Below are positions 8,921 to 17,421 of a stretch of DNA of 64,000 bases, in pieces (positions within the stretch are counted from its first letter, which is position 1; each line of letters opens with the position of its first letter). The DNA is taken from NCBI GenBank assembly GCA_944323155.1, contig CALURL010000010.1, positions 1-64,000 of the forward strand. The letters run 5' to 3'. The translations under genes were made by a program, and so were the position numbers. This DNA comes from Candidatus Gastranaerophilales bacterium (GTDB lineage Bacteria; Cyanobacteriota; Vampirovibrionia; Gastranaerophilales; Gastranaerophilaceae). Below the pieces are notes generated by a model. The model was not told where the DNA came from, searched no databases, and saw only the letters and a program-made list of their open reading frames with translations.

Positions 8921-9695
8921 AATCCGGCTTATCTCCAACATTATATTTCCCGTAAACAAGCTCATCTTTCCCTGACAAAATATTTTTAAGACTTGCAGAA
9001 CCTGTCTTATCCCAGGTAATAGTGTTAATAGATGATGGCTCTATATAAATAGAATAGGCATCTCGTCCAAACTGGTTTGGCCCTTTTACTCCGTTAACAT
9101 CAAAATTTATGATTGCACAGTTTGTTCTGACAACTTCAATTGGTATTTTATTACCGTCCGCATCAAGCTTATAATCACCATTTTCATCAGCCGCGTATCC
9201 AGGCTCAACTCGATGACAGCTAGAATATTGATTTACTCGTATTATTGAGCCATCAATAAGTATAATCATAGGAAAGCCCATACCATAAGCGACATTTGCA
9301 CCCGTACCGTTTGTATAAGCCTCCGTGTATTTAATCTTATAATCTTTTATACAGCCTTTATCTTTTGCAGAAGTACATACTGTCGCACTATTAAAATATT
9401 TTGAGAAATTTTCTGAAACTTCAACAGATGTCTTTGTTACATCAAATAAGGCCGTGTTATCGCCTATAGAACCTAAATCCTGCTGTGCCATTAAAACTGC
9501 ATTAGTTATTGTTGAATAAGTTTTCTTAGTTTGTGCAATAAGCTGCTTATCCTGAAATTTTGTTATTAAAGAAGGTAATGTCATTGCAGCAACAATACCA
9601 ATTATACCGAGTGTAATTAAAACCTCAGCTAATGTAAAAGCTTCATAAAGTTCGAAAAAGGAGACTATGCAGCGTTTGCCCCCCCCCGTAAACAC
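8919..9695 (-). CDS. Type IV pilin-like protein; good start is out of frame across a C9 tract
   Basis: A class III signal segment EAFTLAEVLITLGIIGIVAA marks a type IV pilin or pseudopilin with Ala instead of the usual Gly before the cleaved Phe and Glu at +5. A globular domain of about 220 residues follows, with paired cysteines. The frame as read starts at a GTG (9695) with no ribosome site. An ATG at 9714 with AAGGAG upstream lies in another frame and would stop after 23 codons. Deleting one base from the nine-base G:C run between them joins this ATG to the pilin frame. The gene is therefore switched off, phase-variable, or affected by a homopolymer sequencing error. Confidence 0.8.
   Translation of the reverse strand: MFTGGGKRCIVSFFELYEAFTLAEVLITLGIIGIVAAMTLPSLITKFQDKQLIAQTKKTYSTITNAVLMAQQDLGSIGDNTALFDVTKTSVEVSENFSKYFNSATVCTSAKDKGCIKDYKIKYTEAYTNGTGANVAYGMGFPMIILIDGSIIRVNQYSSCHRVEPGYAADENGDYKLDADGNKIPIEVVRTNCAIINFDVNGVKGPNQFGRDAYSIYIEPSSINTITWDKTGSASLKNILSGKDELVYGKYNVGDKPD
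9679..9687. repeat. Nine-base C:G homopolymer in the pilin start region
   Basis: Nine consecutive C (G on the coding strand) in an AT-rich chromosome. The tract lies between the ATG at 9714 and the pilin reading frame. With 8 or 11 bases the frame would be intact; with 9 it is broken. Confidence 0.9.
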
Positions 9696-9869
9696 TTCTT
9701 AATAAGTTTTTCATACTTTTCTCTCCTTTTTTATTATTATAATTTCATTATAAAAAATTTTTAATGAGTTTGCAAGTGGTATATAAAAAACTATAGCCAT
9801 GGTGGTCAATTTATATTTATTTTTTTATTCATAAAATAATTATGACAATAAATTACGGGAGCAAAAATT

Positions 9870-10724
9870 ATGAAGAGCAGTATTTACCAATCCACAGTTT
9901 GCGAGCTTAAAGAATTTAACAATTTGTTCATTGAAATGACCGAAAAAAATTGCAATCAGCATTGCAAACATTGCTATATTGATTTTCCACTAAGCAAAAA
10001 CATTAAAGACTTTATTCCAATAGATCTTGTAAAACAGGCGCTATCTGACACTAAAGCAGAAAATATTCAATGCGTTTATCTAACAGGTGCAGAACCCATG
10101 ACTCATCCAGATTTTAACAATATACTAAGACTCTGCTTAAAAAGAAGCAACGTTTGCATATGCACAAACGGAACTTTTATTAACGAAAAAAAGGCAAGAT
10201 TTTTAAAACGAGTTGAAGATGAAAGTAATTATGAAATAATTTTTAAGTTAAGTATAGACCATTATAATGAGGTAAAAAGTGATGATTTACGCGGCCGCGG
10301 CTCATACAGACAAGTTTTACATGCAATCAAAAGTCTTATAAAATATGATTTTAATCCAATTCTATGTATTACAAATTATTACAAAGAAGATAAACAAGTT
10401 CTTTTAAATGAGTTTAAACAAGTCTGCTACAAATTAGGATTTGAAGCAGAAGACAATAACTTTGTAATCAACGAATACCATGACAAAAATAATGTATCAG
10501 ATGAATTTCCGACAGATTGGGAAAGCCTTGACTGCGAATACGGGCGTATACTAACCACAAAAGGGGTTTATACATGTCCTTTTCTTGCAAATGACCATAG
10601 AGGGCGCTGCGGATCTGATTTCAAAGATTTTTCAAGAAAAAATGTTCTCGAAACAAGCTTTTGCTCAACATGCTTGAAAAATCGAGAACAATTATTCGGA
10701 ATAAATTACAAATTATTTGAATAA
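9870..10724 (+). CDS. Radical SAM protein with C-terminal cysteine cluster
   Basis: A 284-residue radical SAM enzyme with the 4Fe-4S motif CNQHCKHC (C-x3-C-x2-C, about residues 27-34), LTGAEPM as the GGE-like SAM-binding element and CICTNGT. The C-terminal part has five spaced cysteines (CPF, RCGSDF, FCSTC, with DCEYG before them) that resemble a SPASM or twitch-type auxiliary cluster. Such proteins often modify peptides or act as maturases, but no precursor peptide gene is seen nearby and the substrate is unknown. GGGAG precedes the ATG by eight bases. It stands alone between a pilin-like gene and the pilO/pilMN operon, convergent with the latter. Confidence 0.85.
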   Translation: MKSSIYQSTVCELKEFNNLFIEMTEKNCNQHCKHCYIDFPLSKNIKDFIPIDLVKQALSDTKAENIQCVYLTGAEPMTHPDFNNILRLCLKRSNVCICTNGTFINEKKARFLKRVEDESNYEIIFKLSIDHYNEVKSDDLRGRGSYRQVLHAIKSLIKYDFNPILCITNYYKEDKQVLLNEFKQVCYKLGFEAEDNNFVINEYHDKNNVSDEFPTDWESLDCEYGRILTTKGVYTCPFLANDHRGRCGSDFKDFSRKNVLETSFCSTCLKNREQLFGINYKLFE

Positions 10725-10739
10725 GCCAATCAAATCAGC

Positions 10740-11456
10740 TTACTGAGGAAGTTCAGGGGAAACTCCGCCTTCAGTGCTAGCAGGAGCTTCCGGGGCTGTT
10801 TGAGGAGCGTTTGGATCAGCATTTTCTGCAGGTGCCGGTGCAGGTTGTTCTGCCGGTTTTGCCTGTGCAGGATCCTTTTGTGCATACAATTTAATTTGTA
10901 AATTTATCAACAATATTCGTTTATTCTTGTCATATGGTACAATTTCTATTTTTGAAATATCAAGAAAATGTTCATGCTTATACAGTTCTCTCAGGAAGTT
11001 TTCAAGATTTGAATAGTTTGCCACCATTTCTATATTTAATCTGCAGGCACTATATCTATCTCCGACATTTTTGACGAAATTATCATCTTGAGGATCATAA
11101 TCGTATTTTACAGAACGTGTTTTAATCTTGTTATCTCTTAGAAGTTGTAAAATTTCACCAAATTCATCAGACATAACAGCTTCAGTATCCAAACTCATTT
11201 CTATTGGTTTAAAAAAGGCCTTTAAAACATTAGCTTCTTCTTCCTTCTTTTTCTCAGCGTCAGCCTTCAAACCTGCAAGTTTTCTTTCACTATCAGCCAG
11301 TGATTCTGTTTGTGTTTTATATTGCTCTTGAATATTTAAAATATTTTGAACAACAGGAACTATCTTTGAAACAAGAAAGGCAAAAACAATAACCGTCAAA
11401 ACAAGAATAGCTATTGCAATTTGAAATTTTTTGAAATATATACTATATTTTTCCAC
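10740..11456 (-). CDS. pilO: PilO-like type IV pilus assembly protein
   Basis: A 238-residue inner-membrane protein with one N-terminal membrane segment (about 12-32), a coiled coil (about 33-75) and a ferredoxin-like domain (about 85-190), as in PilO. In type IV pilus systems PilO pairs with PilN to link the cytoplasmic PilM ring to the outer-membrane secretin. The last 40 residues are low-complexity Pro/Ala/Glu (KPAEQPAPAPAEN), longer than usual. It lies 15 bases after the fused pilM-pilN gene in the same operon. PilP and the secretin PilQ are not in the window. Confidence 0.75.
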   Translation of the reverse strand: MEKYSIYFKKFQIAIAILVLTVIVFAFLVSKIVPVVQNILNIQEQYKTQTESLADSERKLAGLKADAEKKKEEEANVLKAFFKPIEMSLDTEAVMSDEFGEILQLLRDNKIKTRSVKYDYDPQDDNFVKNVGDRYSACRLNIEMVANYSNLENFLRELYKHEHFLDISKIEIVPYDKNKRILLINLQIKLYAQKDPAQAKPAEQPAPAPAENADPNAPQTAPEAPASTEGGVSPELPQ

Positions 11457-11471
11457 AGTTATTCTCCTTAC

Positions 11472-13178
11472 TTATTTCCCAAAATTCAATAGAGGTTTAC
11501 CATTCAATAAACCGCCTTTTTTCTCTTCTTCTTTATTTTGTTCCTCAGCTGCTTTTTGGTTAGGATCAGCAGGTGGAGGAGGATTCAATTCAGATTCTGT
11601 CATATTGGTAATTTCAAATTCATAATTTACCGGTCTATTTGGATCAACTTCTACAGCCTCATCAACAGAATCTGTTTTCATCTGCAATTTGTGAAGTCTT
11701 AATTTTGTATCTATTAAAGAATCTTTCATGTTTCTGAAGAAGCGGTAAACATCTTCAACATTTTCAGCCTCACCTTTAATATCAATTTTACCATCCTCTT
11801 TGGTATCAAAATATGTTATCCATAGACTTTTCGGAACAGATTCACCTAGTGCAGAATATGACATAAGCTTAATTCTGTTATTTCCAAGAACCTTTTTAAT
11901 TTCAGCATTAATATCAAAATCATTAAGTTTATTTTGCTCTTCTTGCAAACGTTTAATCTCATTTTGGACATTTTGAACTCTTGTAGTAACTTCATCCAAT
12001 TGAGTTTGTTTTTGTTTTTCAACCATTGGTAAAGCTATATGAGCGACAAATGTCGGGATAAGAATAACTATTGCAATTAAAGCAGAGATATTTCTTGCAG
12101 CAATAGGTGTTAATTCAATTTCTTTATCACCGATTTTAACAGCGACAGGTTCATTGCCGGCATCAGCAGCTACATCTCCGGCTGCTCCTGATGTAGCAAA
12201 ATTAAACTTCATTGGAATTCCACCAGCGTTGCCAGTTGCAACACCGATAGCTTCCATAGAAATTTTATGAGCAGTATCCTCTAATATTTCAAGACTCACA
12301 GGAACAAAATCCTGTTTCTTGTACATATTATTTTCCCAATACAGAACCATGCCATCAACTTGTAGACGACCTGCAAGAATTTCAGCACTTACCATATCGG
12401 TTTCAGATACTATATAAAGTGCATTCGCAGGATAACTCATTAAAGTTATCTGAGCAGAGGCATTAATTGCATTATAAACTTCATCACCTTCCAAAGATCT
12501 GATTGGAACAGGTTCTTCATAAAAATCTATAATATTTTTACCGGACATTGAAAGAATTGAATAGCCGCTCTGATTGACAATCATCAAATTCCATGTGTAA
12601 TTGTCTTTCATCTGTTCTGCTGCTCTGCCAGAAAAAGCAAGAGCTTTTAGAATAGAAGTCAAAGACATTTCAACTCCGACAAGAGTAGCACCAATTTCTG
12701 AAAGTGCTGTTCTTATACTGTCAACTGCTTGTTTTTGTATTGCTGAATAAAATAATTTTCTGCTATCACCAGATTGGTTAATTGCGGAATCACACCAGCT
12801 GACAATCGGTTCATATCGTTTAAATACATACGACTGTTCAACTTCTGATGTTAAAGCTTCAGTAATAGCCTCATCTGCTAAAAGCAATGGTAAATCTTTG
12901 CTGCCAAACAATACCATTGGCATGTTTAATACTACATTACTTTTAGGGTTAATTTTTAATTCTGCAAATAATTCTGACACGCCGTTTTTAAAAGCTTCGT
13001 AGTCAGTTATTTCTCTTAAACCTTCGTTATATTCCAAAGGTCTAAATGCATAATTCTTAACAGATTTAGTAGACATATCCAGTTGAATAAGCTCTAAACC
13101 TATACCAGGTGTAACTGATAAATATACAGTTTCTTTACTTCCCAAACCTAATTGTGATAAAATTTCGTTAATATCCAT
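11472..13178 (-). CDS. Fused PilM-PilN type IV pilus protein
   Basis: A 568-residue protein that appears to join two usually separate proteins. Residues 1 to about 340 form a PilM-like, actin-fold cytoplasmic domain: VYLSVTPGIGLELIQLD at the start, a QKQAVDSIRTALSEIGATLVG segment like the PilM core, then MIVNQSGYSILSMSG. One membrane segment (about 365-388) precedes a coiled coil and a PilN-type domain with WITYFDTKEDGKIDIKGEAE. The C-terminus is Pro/Gln/Glu/Lys rich. PilO follows, in the standard order M-N-O. ATG 13178 is preferred; a TTG at 13184 is in frame. The PilM half is divergent and its nucleotide site is not clearly readable. Confidence 0.75.
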   Translation of the reverse strand: MDINEILSQLGLGSKETVYLSVTPGIGLELIQLDMSTKSVKNYAFRPLEYNEGLREITDYEAFKNGVSELFAELKINPKSNVVLNMPMVLFGSKDLPLLLADEAITEALTSEVEQSYVFKRYEPIVSWCDSAINQSGDSRKLFYSAIQKQAVDSIRTALSEIGATLVGVEMSLTSILKALAFSGRAAEQMKDNYTWNLMIVNQSGYSILSMSGKNIIDFYEEPVPIRSLEGDEVYNAINASAQITLMSYPANALYIVSETDMVSAEILAGRLQVDGMVLYWENNMYKKQDFVPVSLEILEDTAHKISMEAIGVATGNAGGIPMKFNFATSGAAGDVAADAGNEPVAVKIGDKEIELTPIAARNISALIAIVILIPTFVAHIALPMVEKQKQTQLDEVTTRVQNVQNEIKRLQEEQNKLNDFDINAEIKKVLGNNRIKLMSYSALGESVPKSLWITYFDTKEDGKIDIKGEAENVEDVYRFFRNMKDSLIDTKLRLHKLQMKTDSVDEAVEVDPNRPVNYEFEITNMTESELNPPPPADPNQKAAEEQNKEEEKKGGLLNGKPLLNFGK

Positions 13179-13223
13179 ACTCAATTAATTTCTTTTTGTT
13201 CATTATTTACTATCAATGTTTTT

Positions 13224-13253
13224 ATTATACAATATATTTTAGAACAATTGCAA
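13224..13253 (-). promoter_or_regulatory. Promoter of the pilMN-pilO operon
   Basis: Minus strand: -35 TTGCAA (13253-13248), 18-base spacer, -10 TATAAT (13229-13224), about 46 bases before the pilMN start. The -35 element is itself palindromic and might also serve nadA, but no good nadA -10 is visible. Confidence 0.6.
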
Positions 13254-13295
13254 ATTTAACATAAATTTACACTAAATGTAGGAGACTTTACCCGG

Positions 13296-14222
13296 ATGAA
13301 AGAGCTGATTGAAAAAATTAATAAGTTAAAAAAAAGGAAAAAAGCGGTAATTCTAGCGCACTGCTACCAAAATGTTGAGATTGATGAAGTTGCAGACTTT
13401 GTTGGGGATTCATTGTACCTCAGCCAGATGGCAGAAAAAACTGATGCTGAAATTATTGTATTTGCAGGTGTTTATTTTATGGCACAGACTGCAAAAATTC
13501 TTAATCCAGGTAAAAAAGTTATCCTTCCGAATTTGAAAGCCGGATGCGATATGGCTGATATGATAAATCTGGCACAATTAAGGGAGTTTAAACAAAAATA
13601 TCCGAATATTCCTACAGTTTGTTACATAAATTCAACTGCAGAAGTAAAAGCAGAATGTGATATATGCTGCACAAGTTCAAACGCGGTGAAAATAGTAAAG
13701 AGCTTAAATGCTCCAAAAGTTTTATTTCTTCCTGATAAAAATCTTGGAAGATGGGTTGAAACTCAGCTTCAAAACGTAGAAGTTATTACATATAACGGAT
13801 ATTGCCCAATTCATAATGATTTAAGCGCCGAAGAAATTAAAGAAACAAAAAACAAATATCCTAATGCAATAGTACTTGCGCATCCGGAATGTCAGGAAAA
13901 ATTCCTTGAGGAAGCTGATTTTGTCGGCAGCACAACTGGAATTATGAATTATGTTAAAAATCGTAATGAAAAAGAATTTATTATTGCAACAGAAAAAGGG
14001 GTTACAGATAGGTTAAAAAGAGATTATCCAGGAAAACAATTCTACAGTGTTTATGACAAACCTGCGATATGTAAAAGCATGAAATTAATCAGCCTTATGG
14101 ACATATACAATGCACTAAACACTGAAACACCGGAAATCACTGTTGATGAAAAAATTTCAAAAGAAGCTTTCAAATGCATAAATAGAATGCTTGAAGTTTC
14201 TGCAAACGGAGCCGCAAAATAA
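13296..14222 (+). CDS. nadA: Quinolinate synthase
   Basis: A 308-residue NadA, the 4Fe-4S enzyme that condenses iminoaspartate with dihydroxyacetone phosphate to quinolinate in NAD synthesis. Visible are ILAHCYQ near the N-terminus, FVGDSLYLS, the cluster cysteines in CCTSSNAV, NGYCPIHN and HPECQEKF, and GSTTGIM. The length fits the family. The stop overlaps the rlmB start (TAATG), so the two are co-translated. AGGAG lies upstream of the ATG with a long spacing of about 12 bases. nadB and nadC are not in the window. Confidence 0.95.
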   Translation: MKELIEKINKLKKRKKAVILAHCYQNVEIDEVADFVGDSLYLSQMAEKTDAEIIVFAGVYFMAQTAKILNPGKKVILPNLKAGCDMADMINLAQLREFKQKYPNIPTVCYINSTAEVKAECDICCTSSNAVKIVKSLNAPKVLFLPDKNLGRWVETQLQNVEVITYNGYCPIHNDLSAEEIKETKNKYPNAIVLAHPECQEKFLEEADFVGSTTGIMNYVKNRNEKEFIIATEKGVTDRLKRDYPGKQFYSVYDKPAICKSMKLISLMDIYNALNTETPEITVDEKISKEAFKCINRMLEVSANGAAK

Positions 14223-14965
14223 TGAATGACGTAATCTTTGGGAAAAATTCAGTACTGGAAGCACTTATTGCAGGGAATCGAGAAATTAATAAAATTTTAA
14301 TTTCTAAAAATATTCATTCTGACAATAAACTAAACAAAATTAAAGATTTAGCAAAAGAAAAAGGAATAATTTTTCAATTTGTAGGTAAAGAAAAATTTCA
14401 GCCATACGAAGAATTTAACCATCAAGGAATTATCGCCCAGATTTCTCCTATTGAATACAAGGATCTTGATGAATTTTTGGAAGAGAAAAAGGAAGGATAT
14501 TCTTCTCTTGTGATTCTTGACGGAATTGAAGATTCACATAATCTCGGAGCAATAATCAGAACCTGTGTTTGTGCTGGAGTTTCAGGAATTGTAATTCCTT
14601 CAAGAAGAAATGTTCAAGTTAATGCAACTGTTGAAAAAACCAGCGCCGGAGCTATAAATCATATTCCAATAATAAAAGTAAATAGTCTGGTTAACGCAGT
14701 TCAAAAATTAAAAAATAGCGACTGGTGGGTAGTTGCAGCAGACGCAAATGCAAAAGATAATTATTATGATGTTAATTATACAGATATGAATTTTGCAATA
14801 ATCATGGGCGCAGAACATGCAGGAGTTTCAAAGTCTTTATTAAAACTGTCCGACTTTGTGGTTAAAATACCAATGCTTAAAGATTTCAATTCTTTAAATG
14901 TTTCAAACGCTCTAAGTGCAATTATTTTCGAAACTGTGAGACAAAAACTTACAAATAAAAAATAA
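14222..14965 (+). CDS. rlmB: 23S rRNA/tRNA 2'-O-ribose methyltransferase, RlmB/TrmH family
   Basis: A 247-residue SPOUT methyltransferase. The N-terminal substrate-binding domain (IFGKNSVLEAL) and the C-terminal knotted domain carry the three family motifs: ILDGIEDSHNLGAIIRTC (I), IMGAEHAGVS (II) and IPMLKDFNSLNVSNALS (III). This arrangement matches RlmB, which methylates G2251 of 23S rRNA, although related TrmH enzymes act on tRNA and the exact target is inferred. It is coupled to nadA by a one-base overlap. Confidence 0.9.
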   Translation: MNDVIFGKNSVLEALIAGNREINKILISKNIHSDNKLNKIKDLAKEKGIIFQFVGKEKFQPYEEFNHQGIIAQISPIEYKDLDEFLEEKKEGYSSLVILDGIEDSHNLGAIIRTCVCAGVSGIVIPSRRNVQVNATVEKTSAGAINHIPIIKVNSLVNAVQKLKNSDWWVVAADANAKDNYYDVNYTDMNFAIIMGAEHAGVSKSLLKLSDFVVKIPMLKDFNSLNVSNALSAIIFETVRQKLTNKK

Positions 14966-14984
14966 ATCTAATACAAATATTTGA

Positions 14985-15012
14985 TTGCAAAATTCTTTAG
15001 AAAAAGTATTAT
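14985..15012 (+). promoter_or_regulatory. Promoter of the sigma factor gene
   Basis: -35 TTGCAA (14985-14990), 16-base spacer, -10 TATTAT (15007-15012). The start would fall about 15 bases before the ATG at 15035. This supports the ATG over the upstream in-frame TTG at 14981, which overlaps the promoter. Confidence 0.65.
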
Positions 15013-15034
15013 AAAAAAGAGAGAGTTTTTAAAT

Positions 15035-16039
15035 ATGAAAAAAGAATTAGAAAAATACGGTCTTTTAACAGAAGAAATTTCAGATGAAAATGTTGATTTT
15101 CATTCAATAGAGCTTCCTGAGGAAGATGACGATGACGTTCTGGAATCGGTTGAGGATCCAAAAGTTCAGGAAAGTTTGTCTACAGTAAATTCTGATGACA
15201 GTGTGAGAATTTATTTGCAGCAAATAGGAAAAATTCCTCTACTTTCAGCAGAGCAGGAACTTGAACTTGCAAAAAAAATATACGAAGAGCATGACGATTT
15301 TTCAAAAAATCTTCTTGTAAATGCGAATTTGCGTCTTGTTGTAAGTATTGCAAAAAAATATATCGGCCGCGGATTATCATTTCTTGATTTAATTCAGGAA
15401 GGCAATATGGGATTGATGAAAGCCGCCGGAAGATTTGATTATACAAAAGGCTACAAATTCTCAACCTATGCAACATGGTGGATTCAGCAGTCAATTTCAC
15501 GCGCTATTGCTGACAAGGCAAGAATTATCAGACTTCCAATACATATGATTGAATCTCTCGGGAAAATCAGACGTGCAACTATTGATTTGACAACAGAACT
15601 CGGTCATTCGCCGACAAAACAAGAAATTGCATATCGTTTGGGTGTACCTGTCAATAAATTAACCCAGATTATAAAATCTGCACAGTCTACAATAAGCATG
15701 GAAACTCCTGCAAGCTCTTCTGAAGACTCTTCAAAAATTGCAGACTTCATTGTTGATGAATCAACTATTGCTCCAGACAGCAGAGTTTCTCAGGAAAATT
15801 TGTTTGAAGATATTAGAAAAATGCTAAATCAGCTTAGCCCGAAAGAACGTGATGTTCTAATTTTACGTTATGGTCTTGATAATAACGGTGCAAAGAAAAC
15901 TCTTGATGAAATTGGTTCACAATACGGAGTTTCAAGAGAGCGCATAAGACAGATAGAAAATCGAGCAATTGCAAAACTCAAAAAACTTTGCCGCAACAAA
16001 AAGCTATCAGTTGGTTTAAAGAATTATTTTGGAGAATAA
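15035..16039 (+). CDS. sigA: Primary sigma factor (sigma-70, SigA/RpoD)
   Basis: A 334-residue group 1 sigma factor. Region 1.2 ([20 protein letters not shown]), region 2 ([26 protein letters not shown], then [14 protein letters not shown] for -10 recognition), region 3 and region 4 ([16 protein letters not shown], helix-turn-helix [17 protein letters not shown]) are all intact. An acidic N-terminal stretch of about 45 residues stands in for region 1.1. The length fits cyanobacterial-type primary sigma factors. It is monocistronic with its own promoter and terminator. Its housekeeping role is supported by the full region set; group 2 is not excluded. Confidence 0.92.
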   Translation: MKKELEKYGLLTEEISDENVDFHSIELPEEDDDDVLESVEDPKVQESLSTVNSDDSVRIYLQQIGKIPLLSAEQELELAKKIYEEHDDFSKNLLVNANLRLVVSIAKKYIGRGLSFLDLIQEGNMGLMKAAGRFDYTKGYKFSTYATWWIQQSISRAIADKARIIRLPIHMIESLGKIRRATIDLTTELGHSPTKQEIAYRLGVPVNKLTQIIKSAQSTISMETPASSSEDSSKIADFIVDESTIAPDSRVSQENLFEDIRKMLNQLSPKERDVLILRYGLDNNGAKKTLDEIGSQYGVSRERIRQIENRAIAKLKKLCRNKKLSVGLKNYFGE

Positions 16040-16069
16040 AAAGGAGATTATAAAAAATCTCCTTTTTTC
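16040..16069 (+). terminator. Rho-independent terminator of sigA
   Basis: AAGGAGATT-ATAAAA-AATCTCCTT followed by TTTT, immediately after the sigA stop. The A-run on the other side could also make it work for the minus strand. Confidence 0.8.
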
Positions 16070-16072
16070 TAG

Positions 16073-16300
16073 TTAATAAGTCATTTCCCAGTTGTCGTTC
16101 AGTATTTTACCGAAACAACCGTGCCAACGTTTACCTGTAGTATCCATACATCCTTCTTCAAAGTTCGTTTCTCGTGTTTCTTTTGATAAAGGAGCAACAG
16201 ATGTATTCCAAATATCATCTTCCGGTTTTCCAGTATCATTTACAACAGTCAAATCATCAATAACACCATTATCCAAATATAAATAAAGACTAAAAAACAT
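16073..16300 (-). pseudogene. Possible C-terminal remnant of a pilin-like protein
   Basis: A 75-codon frame whose only ATG sits in the 3' tail of the rpsA terminator, with no promoter or ribosome site. The last 25 residues (CMDTTGKRW, then GCFGKILNDNWEMTY) resemble the end of the pilin-like protein at 57984-58679 (CNKDQGGQW, then CGALIMMDGWEIS): same cysteine, GxxW and D-x-W-E spacing. No AFTLAE-type N-terminus is found upstream. It is most simply a decayed fragment, but a chance frame or a genuine tiny gene cannot be excluded. Confidence 0.4.
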
Positions 16301-16324
16301 CCCTGCGGATTATGCAGGGACGTT
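16291..16324 (-). terminator. Rho-independent terminator of ispH-rpsA
   Basis: Minus strand: GTCCCTGC-ATAATCC-GCAGGGAT followed by GTTTTTT. It lies 17 bases after the rpsA stop. Confidence 0.8.
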
Positions 16325-16340
16325 TTTTATTTTTATATTT

Positions 16341-17417
16341 CTATTCAGCGTCTTTGTTAATGTCTTTTATGCTCAACGCAATTCTGTGTTCTTGAGGTGT
16401 GAATTTTTTAATCAAAACTTCTACACTGTCGCCAACTTTGAATTTGTTGAACGGATTAACATTTTCTTCAGCCATTTCTGATACTGGTAATAATGCTTCT
16501 ACTCCCGGGAATATGTTAATAAAAGCTCCAAAGCCTGTTACTTTATTAACTGTTCCTGTAATTACCTGACCTTCTTCAAACTGGCCTTCGATTTGCTGCC
16601 ATGGATCTTCACCCATTCTCTTTAATGACAATGAAATTCTCTTTAACTCATTATCTATTTTAATAATTTTAACTTCAATAGTTTCACCTAAAGAAATTAC
16701 GTCTGAAGGGTGTTTAATTCTTGACCATGAAATTTCTGAAATCGGAAGCAAACCGTCAATTCCATTGATGTCTACGAATGCTCCAAAATCAGCAATTCTA
16801 ACAACTTCACCTTTTACAATCTGGTCTTCGTGTAATTCTGATAAAATGTTATCTACAACCTGATCGCGTTGTTCTGCTACTGCTAATCTTTGAGATAAGA
16901 TTAATTTGTTTTTCTTTGGATCAGCTTCTAATACTTTAACTTCAACTTTTGTATCAATTAAGCCTTCAAAAGGAGTTCCTGTTCTCAATTGAGAAGAAGG
17001 AATGAAACCTTTCAAATCAGCTACATCAACTAATACACCGCCTTTTACGATAGAAACAACTTTTGCAAGAATTGTATCGCCTTGAACTTTTGCATCATTA
17101 AGTTGTGCCCATGCTTGAGCAAATGCAAGTCTTTTCAATGATAATACCATACCATCTTCATCGTTTTCTTCTTTCAATACATAGAATTCTCTAACATCGC
17201 CAACTTCAAGATTTTCTGAACCTTCTGATGCTGAAACTTCTTTGTTTGGCAAGAAAGCTTCTGTTTTAGCGCCTTTTACGCTTACTAAGTAGCCTTCATT
17301 TTCTTTTCTGATAACTGTACCTTCTACGATATCAGCTACTGAATGTGATTTTGAGAAAGATTCTTCTAATAATCTTTCAAATTCATCTAAATTTGTTTTT
17401 TCTAATGTCGCTGTCAT
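16341..17417 (-). CDS. rpsA: 30S ribosomal protein S1
   Basis: A 358-residue S1 protein with four OB-fold S1 domains (about residues 28-100, 115-180, 200-268 and 285-352). Each has the typical form, for example VKGEVVRIADFGAFVDINGIDGLLPISEIS and ITGTVNKVTGFGAFINIFPGVEALLPVSE. It recruits mRNA to the ribosome. Four domains match the shorter S1 of Gram-positive and cyanobacterial lineages rather than the six-domain E. coli form. AAAGGA precedes the ATG. The gap to ispH is four bases, so the two form an operon. Confidence 0.93.
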   Translation of the reverse strand: MTATLEKTNLDEFERLLEESFSKSHSVADIVEGTVIRKENEGYLVSVKGAKTEAFLPNKEVSASEGSENLEVGDVREFYVLKEENDEDGMVLSLKRLAFAQAWAQLNDAKVQGDTILAKVVSIVKGGVLVDVADLKGFIPSSQLRTGTPFEGLIDTKVEVKVLEADPKKNKLILSQRLAVAEQRDQVVDNILSELHEDQIVKGEVVRIADFGAFVDINGIDGLLPISEISWSRIKHPSDVISLGETIEVKIIKIDNELKRISLSLKRMGEDPWQQIEGQFEEGQVITGTVNKVTGFGAFINIFPGVEALLPVSEMAEENVNPFNKFKVGDSVEVLIKKFTPQEHRIALSIKDINKDAE

Positions 17418-17421
17418 TTTG

